Assembly (NCBI GenBank): GCA_036785705.1
Contig: JAWUZG010000138.1
Span: 3,472,501-3,536,500 of the forward strand
Reading direction: 5' to 3'
Length of the DNA stretch: 64,000 nucleotides
Origin: Acanthornis magna
Taxonomy: Eukaryota; Chordata; Aves; Passeriformes; Acanthizidae
The notes under the pieces were generated by a model, which did no database searches, was not told the origin of the DNA, and saw nothing but the letters and a program-made list of their open reading frames with translations. The position numbers and the translations under genes are program-made. Shown in pieces: positions 10,301 through 22,300 of the stretch; positions within the stretch are counted from its first letter, which is position 1, and each line of letters starts with the position of its first letter.

Positions 10301-13300
10301 TCGCCCTGTCCTTCACCGCCTTTGCCCCTCTCTGACCAGTTCCTCCAGTCCGACCCGGGGAGAAGAAGGGGCCATGCCAAGCAGGGGAATTGCCTTAAGC
10401 AGAGCCCTCGACCTTGGGCTGGGAGGAAGGGTCGCAGTGCCGGGCTGGGAGGAGGGGAGGCGCCCGCAATCCCTCCGCCGTGCCATTCCTCCGACGTCTC
10501 CCATTCCCTGTCCCTCTCTGCGCCCCCTTAGCCCCCTGCACTCAGTGGGGCAGGGACAGGAAGCTGGAAAGGCAGGGGAGGAGGGATGGAGCCGAACCCA
10601 GCATCCTGCTGGGCACTGCTTGGGGGGTGTGTGGTGCCCGTGAAGCTGCTCAGCTCCTGGGTGAGCTGTGTGAAGTTTTGGTCCTTCTCCTTTGTGTCTT
10701 TCCTGGCAGTGTGGATCCTCCCCTACACCTCCCATGGGGCTCTGAGCACCTTCCTCACACCTCTGCTCTGCCAGCTCCTGGGTGACACTGGGGTGAGCCA
10801 GGGGCTGGTGGTGCTGGACGGAGGGTGCTGGGTATGGACATCCCCCATGGGTACCTATGAGCACGGCTGTGGTGGCTGCGATTTTGCTGATTCAGTGCAG
10901 TTCTGTGAACTCCCAGCTCCTGGGGACCCCTGGCATGGGTGAGATCCTTCCAACAAGCCGTGTCTGCTCCTTGAGTGTTGCTCTGGGGTTTGCTCCCAGC
11001 CGGGAAAGCTCAGGCCAGGCCTGTGGAACCTCTCATCCTGCTGGTGTTCAGAAGGTGGCCCTGGCGAGGTGCATGCAGCAGTGGGGTGTGGAGGGGCTGG
11101 TGATACCCTCAGAAACCATCCCAGGGTACCTCACCTGTGAACTCTGGCCCTGTTTGTGTCTGTCTAACACAGTCCCAGAGGTGCTGGCTGAGCCAGGGGC
11201 TGCACTGACACAGCCAACAAACCCCCTCCGGCTGCACTGGGCCAAGGCAGTGCATTTATCCCTGCTTTACTCCGGGAACACCAGCAGGGAAGTGGGAGTC
11301 TCTCCTGTGTGGGCATGGCCTTGTCCTCTGGGACTGGCCTGCATGGCCACACGCTGACAGACCTGGAGGTTTGTGTCCCTCCTGGCAGGGTGCTGGGGAC
11401 AGCAACCCTCTGACAAGGCTGCCCCAGAGCTGGGCGGTGGCTCCTCAGCACTGTGGTTATCGAGCTTATGGAGTGGGGCTGACTGGGACAGGCTGAGTGT
11501 CCCCTGTCCCTGCTGCTCTCAGGAGCAAAGCACACGGCTGAGTTAGAGGCCTCTTGGGATGGTGCCCCCATAAAAAGCTCTGACCCCTCCACAGGGGGCT
11601 GTCAATTGATTTCTCAACTTTAATCATGAAGAAAATTGCTTGAAACTCACCCTGCGCTGTTGGCTGCTGTGACTCATCCCAGGCTCGCTGCTGGCTGTCC
11701 AAATGTTTTCCCCGAACCATCTGGAGTGGAAGTCTCTGGCTATTACACTCCTCATTAGTGGAGGCCCCTCTCTGGGCTGGGTGTGATCATCAGAGCAGCT
11801 CCAAACTTCAGTCAAAGCTTTCTCCCCCACCTTGGTTTGCCAGGTTGAAATGGTGCCAGGTGGGATTCCTTTGGCTCAGGCACTGTGAGGTTTTCTGAGT
11901 GTGGGGTTCTCTGTGTGTGGCTGGGCTGCTGTGGGAGCAAGGGGACCCTGGGGCAGTGTGGCCACACATGGGGCCATCCCTCTCTGTCCCCAAAGGGAGA
12001 CTCAGGACTGTGAGCTTGATCACAGCTTTAATGTGATCCCCTTTGGGCAGGGGAAGGAACCTGCTGTGAGAAACCCCCTCAGCTTGGGCAAAGCCATCCT
12101 CAGGGAGATCTTGCTTGCAAGATGTGTCAGGTTTAACTCCCTCAGGAGCTCCAAGGGTCTGTGCCTTGGGGACTGCTGGATGTCACTGCCATGGCACAGG
12201 TTCGTGGGGACAGGATGCCCTTTGGTGTCCCCACTGTGTCAGGACACTGTGCCCTGGCTCTGCCTGCAGTGCTGGGGTTCAGGAGCTCAGCATCACCTGG
12301 AGGGCATCCCCTGAGTGAGCAGGGAGGATCCAGGCACATCCCATGTGGTTGTCATTACCTGGAATCACAGAGGAAATGGATTGGAAGAGACTCTGGAGAT
12401 GCTGAGTTCCATCTCTTGCTCAGAGCAGACCTGGTGGATCAGGTTGCTCATGGCCTTGTCCAGGAGTTATCCTGGGCCAAAGATGGAGATCCCACACCCT
12501 CCCTCATCCCTGTTCCAGTGTCGGAACAACCCTTCATCCTTGCTTCTCCCGGTGTCTCCTCACCCACCCCACGCTCCAGCCCCTGTCCCCACTCAGCTGC
12601 TCAGGTCTGGGCAGGGTGACCAGGTGACCCTGGGCACATGGGAGGAGTCTCCATCATCCGATCCATCCCCCATCCTCAGCTGCTTGTCCCTCACAGACAT
12701 GGATCCACTGGTGTCCCATGGGTGGCTCTGCTGCAGAGTTGTAGCTCTGTGTCCCCTTCTCCATGTGCTCTTCCAGGGTTTGTGGGCTCCATTTTCCAGG
12801 AGTTTTCTCCTGGCACTGCCCTTCTTCTGCTTCTGCCCTGAATTAGCAGCTCCAGGGACACAACAGTCCTGTCAGAACTTCTTGTCCAGCACCGGCTGAT
12901 TTGGTGAGCAGTTCGCTGGAATTCCTGAGGGATGCACAGTGCCAGGACCTGACACAGCACCTGAAGGCACAGCCAAGGGTGGGCACCCTCCATCCTGAGT
13001 CCTGCAGCCCTGGCCAGGCTGTGACCTTCCCACTGTCCCCATGCCACAGGACACCCCTGACCTGAGAAGAGTCTAGCAGAAAGGTGACTTTGGAGCAGTA
13101 TGTGAGGGCAGGGTGGTGCCAGCCACACCTAGTGGGAGCCATCCCAGAGCTGAGCCAGGAGCTTTCCTGCTCTTGTGGGCAGTGCCCATGGGCTGGAATT
13201 ACATCCCAGCCTCCTGCTGCACGTGGGGGAAAGCAGCTCAGCTCTTCCACCTCCTCCCACCCCAGCACTGCCATCTCCTCCCACCCCAGCATTGCCATCT

Positions 13301-16300
13301 CCTCCCCTCCCACAGTGTCACTTCCTCCTACCCCAGCACTGCCACCTCCTCCCCTCCCACAGTGCCACCTCCTCTCACCCCAGTACTGCCACCTCCTCCC
13401 ACATCAGCACTGACACCTCCTCCCCTCCCACAGTGTCACCTCCTCCCCTCCCTACACTGCCACCTCCCCTCCCTGCACTGCCACCTCCTCTCATCCCAGC
13501 ACTGCCTCCTCCCACCCCAGCACTGCCACCTCCTCCCCTCCCACAGTGTCACCTCCTCCCACCCCAGCAGTGCCACCTCCTTCCCTCCTACAGTGTCACC
13601 TCCTCCCCTCCCTGCACTGCCACCTCCTGCCCTCCCACAGTGTCACCTTCTCCCATCCCAGCAGTGTCACCTCCTCCCATGCCAGTTCTTCCACCTCCTC
13701 CTTTTGCCTTCCTGGGTGAGGATTCACCTCTCCCACCTGTTATGGTTGTGCTGATGACGTTCTGGGATGAGAGGGAGGAGAAGGGATGCTGACAGCTGAT
13801 CCAAACCCTGGCACTCCCCCTGGGACATACCTGGCTGAGAACCTCAACCAAATGATTGGAGACATTCCGGGTTATTCTCCACCCAGGCAGGCCAGGAGTG
13901 ACAGTCCCCCTCCCCAGCCCCACCCCCTGCTCCCGGGGCTGGCTGTGTCCTTGGGGATGGAGGCTGCAGGACGCTCCGGGTTTCTCTGTCTCTGGGTTTA
14001 TTGGCGCATATGGACAGCCACCAGCCTTGTCACCTCTGCCTGGGCACAGAGGGGACACAGAGCAATGCAGCTTTTTGTGACAGCTCTGGAGATGAGCTGA
14101 GCTGAGGTACAGCCCCAGGGAGTGGCTGCCTACAGGCACCTCCCAGCTGTGCCACCTGTCCCTCCAGCTGTGCGGGCACCTGCACATCTGCCAGCATCTG
14201 TCACGGGTCCCTGGGACCATCCCCAGCTCTCAGCTGGGTGCAGCTTCAGCCAAATATCCCAGGCCAGAGGAGCTCTGAGGCAGCAGAGCCCCGGGATGCT
14301 TGGGATGAGGGACCTCAGCATCCTGGTCCCCTAGCAACCGCACTCTGGTCCCTTAGCAACCACATCCTGATGCTGTAGCAGCCACAGGCCGCTCCCTTGG
14401 CAACCCCATCAGGAAACAAGGAGCAAGGAAAGGAGGGGATGTGCAGAGCCGGGGCAGGAGCTGCTGCAGGGCAGTGCCTCCAGCCTCACACTCTGCCCAA
14501 GCCTGGGATTTGTCTGTCCTGATCCAGCACTGGCTCCTGGGAGCATCCTGATGGCTCTGAACAGGGAATGAGTGAGGAGTCACAACTCAGCTTCAGCTGA
14601 GCGTGGCCTTCATGCCTGGGGGAGAGGGAGACAATCTCCAAGAAATCCTCATGAGTTTCCAAGCCAGAAACAACAGAAAACTCTTCTCCAAACCACTCAC
14701 ACTAATCCAAACCATCGTATTTCCACAATAAGCCTTCCCTGCTGGAAGTCTTGGAAATGTGCCCCGCTCTGGGAATGATTTCCCAAGCAGTGTTATGGCA
14801 TGGGGAAAGGATGGGGAGTGCAGAGTGTTTGTGCCTCAGTGTTTGACTCTTCCTGCCCTGTAACCCTCAGAACAGGCCTGGATCCTGTTTGGAATGCCCA
14901 GACCACACACCCTGACATCTGCAGTTCCCCAACATCCCTGCCTGGAAAATCCTGCTCCTGGAGCAGCTCCATGGTTGTACTTTCCTTTCTCCCTGCACAG
15001 GGAAAACCCCAGGGCTGCGGGAAGGCAAAACCTCAGAGGGGAGATGTGCCCTGTGAGGGTTCAGAGGAAGCAGGCTTTGCCCCTGACGTGGTATTTGGAA
15101 TGTTTTGGAATGTGTTCCCACAGCCTGACCCTGCTGCAGCCCCCTGTGCCCAGCACATCGTGGAGAGCTGGGTTAGCTGGGATGTGATGAAGGTTCTGCT
15201 GCTTGGCACTGATAGAGGCTCAGTGTTGTGTCTCTGAGAGCCAGAGTGGGCTGGGAGCTGGTCTGGAGCAAATCCTATGCTATTCCCATAAAATAGGCTG
15301 GGAGTCACTGCAGCATGCACGAGTAAATCCATGGGACAGTCTGGAGCAAACGAGTGGGAATTCTGTGTGTGAGCCATGGAGAGGGCAGGCAGAGCTGGTG
15401 GTCAGAGCCATGGGTTGAGGTGGATGGACCTTCATCCTGTCCATCCCTCAAAAATACAAATTCCATCCCCTTTATCCCACATTTTGCTGTGAAGCTCCTG
15501 CCTCTTGCCCTGAGAGAGTGACCCCCCCCCCCCCTTTCCCTGCCTCAGTTTCCCCAGCTGGGTCCTGGATGTGATCCTCAGCACTGCAGAGGGTGAGGAA
15601 GTTGAACAGCCCTGCTGGGTCCCATGAGGCCCTTCCCCAGGGAGCTGAGAGGGATGGAGGGTCCTTATCCAGTGTGGGATGGCAGGAGAGCAGCAGAAGG
15701 AATGTCACCCCCATGACTCCTTAGCTCTGCGCTTTGTATGTCCCAAATTTGTTCCTGGCCATGCAGAAGGAAGGCGCTGAGCAGGCTCAGGTCTCTGTGC
15801 TGGACATGCTGGAGGCTTCCATGGCTCTGGAAAAAGACAGGGACATTCCTGTCCTTCCCTCTGGCAGTTTCCCGCCCCCTTGGCCTGCTGTTCAGAGACG
15901 GGGAGACCCCTGGGAATGTGGGGCTTTCTCCTGCCATGGGGGGCTGGGAGCAGGGGGTGCTGCTGTTCCCAAAGCTTCCCTGAGGTCCCTAATGTGGCTC
16001 CCATTGCTTTTCCAGAGGACGAGATCGTGTCCATGGCTGACTCCACCACCACCATCGATGACATCGAGGGAGAGCTGTTCAGGATCGAGCGGATCCGGGA
16101 GATCCTGGTGCGCAGGGAGTCAGAGCTGCGCTACATGTGAGTGCCTGGCCCCTCCTGTCCTGCTCCCCTCCCGCAGCACCCCAGCACCTCCTACTGCCCA
16201 GCCAGACCCTGCTCAGCCCCAGGGACCAGCAGGGCTCAGGCTGCTTCCCACCTAGCTTCCCACCTGGAAGTGCAGCCTCTCCCATGCTCTGGCCTTGCTG

Positions 16301-19300
16301 TCTTGCATGGATCCCTGTCACAAAGCTGCCACTGATGCTGGGAAGCTCTGAGACAGCCTAATTCTGTGCAAGCAGAGTTTATCACACAGCTTCAACCCCT
16401 CAAATGTGTCCCTATCCCACCAGCATGACTGTTCCCAGTTTAACCCCTAAATGTGTCCATATCCCACCAGCACCACGTGTTCCCAGTTTAACCCCTAAAT
16501 GTGTCCATATCCCACCAGCACCACGTGTTCCCAGTTTAACCCCTAAATGTGTCCATATCCCACCAGCACCACGTGTTCCCAGTTTAACCCATAATATGTG
16601 TCCATATCCCACAAGCACGACTGTTCCCAGCTGGTCCATGCTCTTCCTCAGTGTGAGGCTCTTGGGCAGGGCTTGGGAAGGGGTCTGGGGTTTGGTGCTT
16701 TGGTGCTGCTCTCTGGAGATTTGCCCCAGAACCAGGACCTGCAGCTGCTGAGCAGCCACACAACCTCAGCTTGCTCTCCCCAGTTTGAAGTATTGCACAT
16801 CCTCCCACCTCCCCTTTTCCTTCTCCATCCCCTACTCCCTGGAGCCACCAAAACATGCTGGAATTGGACTGGCATCAGTGCCTGGGGCCACCCTGCATCC
16901 TGAACCTGCTCCCTGCATCCTGAACCTGCTCCCTGCATCCTGAACATGCTCCCTGCATCCTGAACCTGCTCCCTGCATCCTGAACATGCTCCCTGCATTT
17001 CTTCCCTTCATCCTGAACCTGCTCTCTGCTTCCTGAACCTCCTCCCCGCATCTCCTCCCTGCCTCCTGAACCTGCTCCCTGCATCCTGAACCTGCATCTC
17101 CTCCCTGCATCCTGAGCCTCCTCCTTGCACCTCCTCCCTGTGTCCTGCTCTCCACTCCCAGCACAGCCTTTGCAGCCTGGTGAGGAGGGAAGGATTTTCT
17201 GCAGGACCCATTTCAATAATCAAGGAAGTTTTCAGAATAAAAATCTCCAGGCCTTTCAGACCTAAGCCTGAAATGGTGCTCACCAGCACTTGGGGGACAA
17301 AGAACATTTTCCATGGGTATATCAGGAGATTTTATGTGTTTGGAGGAAAAGGCCTAACTAACATCCAGAGTTAGGGTTGATTAAGTTTTTAATATCACTA
17401 AAGGGCTATCACTGGGCTGGTTAGCCCAGTCCTCAGATCCCACCCTGCCAGCCCAGCACAAAGCGGGATTTTGACAAAGATGACATTTCCTGGGTTGTAG
17501 CACTTTCTGTGCTGCTCTTTGGATATGACTGGGTCCCCCCTGGTCCCTGCACTGAGGGTTCCCAGAGCCTGGAAATCCCTGGGTAAATCCAAAGGGTGTG
17601 GAAGCTGTGAGCTGCTTCTGAGGCTCAGATTTGGAGCCCCTTTGAGGTACAGCTCCCCTGAACACATTGTTGAAAAGGATTTTTGGAAATCATCAAAAGT
17701 GTAGTTCTTAAAGGCTTTCCATGGCAACAGTACCTGATTCTCTCAGGTGCTGTCAGAGCTCACAGCTCTTGTGTTTCCTTAACCCTTTGTTCGGTTTCTC
17801 CCTTGGCTCGCCCTTGGAAAACAAAGGGAAATCTCCTACAGGAACCTCATGGTGGGCTTGGCTGCAAAAACGATCCCTGGGGTGTTTGGAAGTGCCAGGA
17901 TTGCCTGGCTGGGATTTGGGGATGCTGTGGGAGCTCGAGCTGAGCTCTGCAGGGCCCAGGAGTGAGGGGCAGGGAAGGCTGAGGAGCCTCCTGGGGCACT
18001 GCTGCTGGAGAGCAGGGAGCCCAGAGCTGGTGCTGCAGGATGGGGGCAGGAAGGGTGGGGAACAGGGGCTGCAGGGCTTCCTTGAATTCCCCAGCGTGGG
18101 GAAAAGGGGATGTGCAGGGAGGCTGGACCACAGGGCTGGAGGAGATGGAGACCTCCCAGGATGTGCAGCTGAACAGAGCAGTGACCTCAATAAAAATCAG
18201 TGTTTGCTTTGTGTTGGAAATGTCAAACTAAAATGTTCCTTCGTTTCTGTGGTGTCTGTGCTCTGGAAAACAATGAAGCGCCAAACACCTCTCCTTTTAT
18301 AGGGCAAAAAGAAAAGTCTGGAATTCCTGTGGGAGATTCAGCTTCACCGTGGTCCCCCAGTGCTCCCTGGGGCCAGCCAGGGACACCTGGCTCTGGTTGC
18401 TGCAGCCATAGGTGGCACAAGCAGGGGTAGAAGCAGTCCCAGCCCCAGCAGGAGCCTCCTGGGTGCTTGTCCCTGCAGCCCCTCCTGAGTTTAATTGGAA
18501 AGATAATTTATTATTTATTATTCTCCTTCTCAGTTTTTCCAGAATTAATTTCCATTTAAATGCAATAATCATTCAGCTCTCATCTGACTGTTCATTTTCA
18601 TTTTAACCAGCGTGTCACTAGCACTCCCTGTCGTCCCTGTCCACTCCTGGTGCTCCTTGTACAAGTTCAGGTGCAGCCACCACAGGACCCTCCGCTGGCA
18701 ATGGGGACACAGAGCCCTCCCTGCTGCTCCCAGGCCCTGGCATCCTGCATCTCTTTGGTGTGGGATGTAAACAAAGGGAGACACTGTCAGAGTGTCACCG
18801 AAAATCGGGAGAAATAAAAAAACCCTCTAGCACTATATTTGAAGTGATAGAGAATCAGGCATTACTTTATTTACTGGCCAGGATGTGCCAAGGAAAGTAT
18901 TCCAAAAACACAGGCTTTTACAGGATTTTCCCCCAGTTTTCATACAGTTAAAACCCATAGGGATGTATTGTTTCAAAGTTCATTGGTCCAGAGTTGAGCA
19001 ACCCTCATTGTTCAGTTTTCTATTGGATCTGAATCCCCTCGCCTCCAATGTAAATTAGATCTTCGTTGTTCAATTTTTTTATCAGTCCTTTCCGGGTGAG
19101 ATGTCTTCAGCTCTGTCAGAGGTGCTCTGGGGCGGATGTTTGGAGATGGCCACCGATGTTCTGTTAATGTTCCATTGATGGCCTTTATCTCTCTGGGCTG
19201 CTCCAGTCTGTCCCTGTGCTGAGCCCATCTCCTTAGAGTGATGCTCTATCTCCTAAATAAACTAAAGAAAATTCCCTTTCCCAAAGCTAAGTCAAGTCAA

Positions 19301-22300
19301 GCCTAACTAGAGAGACAAAAATAAAAATTTAAAAGTTATAAAAAAATTTTAGGCTGGTATATTTTCCAACAAGAGCACAGATCTGCCAGAGGCAGGAGAA
19401 AGCTCCTGCCCCTGAGCTGATCCCACCCCAGTTTCTCCGAGGGTTCCTCTTTCCAGGCTGTTCCTTTTCCCCTCATTACTCACATTCCTGGTGGCCCCGG
19501 CTCAGCTGCCAGAGCCGCATCCTCCATAACTGCAGCAGACCTGACTCATCCCGGTGGGGTGGACACGGTGACTAAGGACCGGAGTGTCGGGCTCCGAGCG
19601 ACTCCCACCTCCCAAGGACCCAGTGGCACCTCTGTGCAGGGTGGCAGCAGCTCAGAGAGCAGCCTGGCACTGTCTGGGACACAGACCCTGCCCAGGAGGC
19701 TCCTTTTGTCCTGCTGAACAGATCCTGGTTCTCAGCAGACGCCTGAAAACTCTGCACACCCCCTCTGTTATATATCAATTTTCTACCTTGATTTAATTCT
19801 GAAGGAAGGTGGGATAAAAAGATCTTTTTTTATGGCAGCAGCTTCCACTTATTTTTGGATTTTGTTCCTTGAGAAATGTTTTCTGGGACCAGGAGAAACA
19901 CAGCTGCTCTTGCCTGGTGGATGGGCCAGGTTTTGATAAGGTTTATCATTAAGGTATAAAAAAAAATAAAAATAAAAATAAATAAATAAAAATAAAACCT
20001 TTTCTCTGCCAACAGCCAGAGTCCCAACCCATGTGGCTCCAGCAAAACTCTGGGATGAACTGGGCTGGTGTTTCCCATGGCAAAGCAGGGAAATCTGGAA
20101 TCCCCACACAAGCACTGAGTGCTTTGCCTTCCAGCCCTGGCTGGGTGTTGCTCTGGGGGTTTTGAACCTCTCCTCTTCCAGTTTTCCCCTCAGAGGTTCC
20201 ATTTGTGTCTCCGCAGGATGGATGACATCCAGCTTTGTCAGGAAATCAGCCGGCTGAAAACAGAGCTCCAGAAACTCCTCGCCCTGCCAGGTAAGGCTTT
20301 GGGGAGCTTTGGAGAACTTTTAGGGAACTGCAGTGAGCAGAAAAGTTCCCGTCAAACACCAGCAGCTGCCCTGGGATGCTCCCAGAGATGCTGCTGCTCT
20401 CCCAGAGCCAGAATCCACAAATGTGGCGCCCTGAGTCTCTCCAAGATCCTCCCCTGGAGTTCTCCTGCTGGCAGTACTACCAGGGAGTCCCTTCGAGCCT
20501 GGGCTCGAGGGCAGAGGGAACTGCAAAGGAGAGAAAACACAATTTCTGTGGGGAACAGCGTCTGGTACAGGAGGGGATGGGAGCTGGGGGAGGTGACAGA
20601 GAATCCTGGCACAATGAGACCCCAGGGAATGTCCCAAATGGGACCATTGTCCCACCACACGATGAAGGGCCCCCTTTGGGTGAGCAGAAGGGCCTTCAAA
20701 GGCCTCAAGGATGAGAGCAGGAGTGAATTCTTGCTGTGTCCGTGATGGGACAGATGGCAGCAGCTGCCAGGGGAGGGCTCCTGCCTGCAGCCAGGCTGGG
20801 ACAGGTGCTGAGGGGGCTTCATGGCACAGGGGCCTGGCAGCATCCCTGATTTAGGGGAACTCACCTTTCAGGATGGTGAAAAGGGGCAAACAGGCCAGGG
20901 CAACAGGAGTGAAAAATTCCTCTGGGAGGTAGTGCTGCTTTTGTCACCCCCTTTCCTCTGCCCAGTGCCCCTCCCTGTCCCTGTCCCAGCTGGAGCCACC
21001 CTTGTCCTTCACAGCCCAGGGAAGGCCAAGCCTCATTTCCCTAAAGGATTCCCTGAGCCAAAGTATTCCAATGAAAGCACCTCCCAAAGAGCTCAGGGTT
21101 GGGGTGATGCTGGGGGACAGCTCCCCCCAGACTGTGCCCAGCCCTGCACCCCAGGCAGTGCCTTGTCCCTCAGCCCCAGCCAGGAGAGCTCTCAGACAGG
21201 TGGGGACATGGCCCTGGTGATTTGTGCCCTTCCCAGCACCAGGACGTGGCCCTCAGTGATTTCTGCCACCAGCCCCTCCCCGAATGTGCTGCACTCCCCG
21301 AGGCCTGGTGGGGGCGGGGTGGGGGCAGGCAGGGACCAGCTGTGCACATCTGTGTCCCCAGGCCCCTCCTCAGCCCCTCAGAGCCCAGCGTGGCCCTGCC
21401 AGGTGCCAGTGTCACCGTGCTGGGTGTGCCCAGACCCTTCAGCAGGAGCTGGAGCCCAAATGCCGTTTAACATGCAGGTGCTGCTCACCTCAATAAACCT
21501 GGCTCTGCATCCAGATGGAGGGGAGGGAAGGGAGAGTTCTGCCATAAAAACAGGAGTTACTTGCAAAACAGACCCAAATCTCATGTGGGCTTTTAATTCA
21601 ATCACCTTCCAGTCCATAAACCAAGTTTCCCTAAACCATGGCTCAGAGCAGAGATAATTTGGTCTTTTCTGCAACTGGAGGAATGAGTCTGGCTTTCCTT
21701 CACCTGCTTTGGGCTTTCATTTCTCGCCTTTTCAGCACTCCCAGACTCAACTGAGAGCAGAAATTCTGCTCTTTTTGTCTTCTTTATAAGTTGACTCAGA
21801 CCAGTCTGTGCTGGAAAAATCCTGCACATCCCTCTTGTTGTGAGACAGTCACGGCAGCCTTGGGTTTGGATAAAGACGGGAACACGTCAGTGCTTACTCA
21901 GAGCCCAGCCAGGGCCGGGGTTTGCAGTGTCCCCTGCCCAAGGAGCCTTTAATAACTCAGCCACCACCATGCTCATGATGGGCTCTGCCATCAGCCTGGG
22001 GGGACAAAGGGGCAGTGTTTGTCCAGTGGGACCTTAAATCTGACAGGCTCCACTTCGGGAATGCTGGTTGTTAATTAACTCCAAATAGCCGGTGTTAATT
22101 AACTCCAAATACCTGTGCTTGGGCACAGCCTGATGCTTCCCATCGGTGTGGCAGCCAAATGCCACTTGGAAGTGCCCCTGGCCCCAGCAGGCAGGCGGGG
22201 GCTGCTCAGAGATAGCGCCCAGGTGACTCTGCAGTACTTCAGGGGTGACAGAGGCCAGCCCCAGGCCAGAGGAGCTCCCTGGGCCAGGGACCTCATTCCC

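Larger units (their letters stand above)
9825..16015 (+). other. Intron 1 of BMERB1-like gene
   Basis: 6.2-kb intron (GTGAGC...TTCCAG). It holds the 3' half of the CpG-rich region, an old CR1 fragment, a CT-rich minisatellite and a run of about 15 C at 15523-15535, but no recognisable exon. Confidence 0.75.
16137..20216 (+). other. Intron 2 of BMERB1-like gene
   Basis: 4.1-kb intron carrying a 48-bp minisatellite, a 20-bp minisatellite, an antisense solo LTR and an A-rich tract (all listed separately). The remainder shows no exon. The donor splits the codon of a Met after RRESELRY, and the acceptor restores MDDIQ, exactly as expected for this family. Confidence 0.75.
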
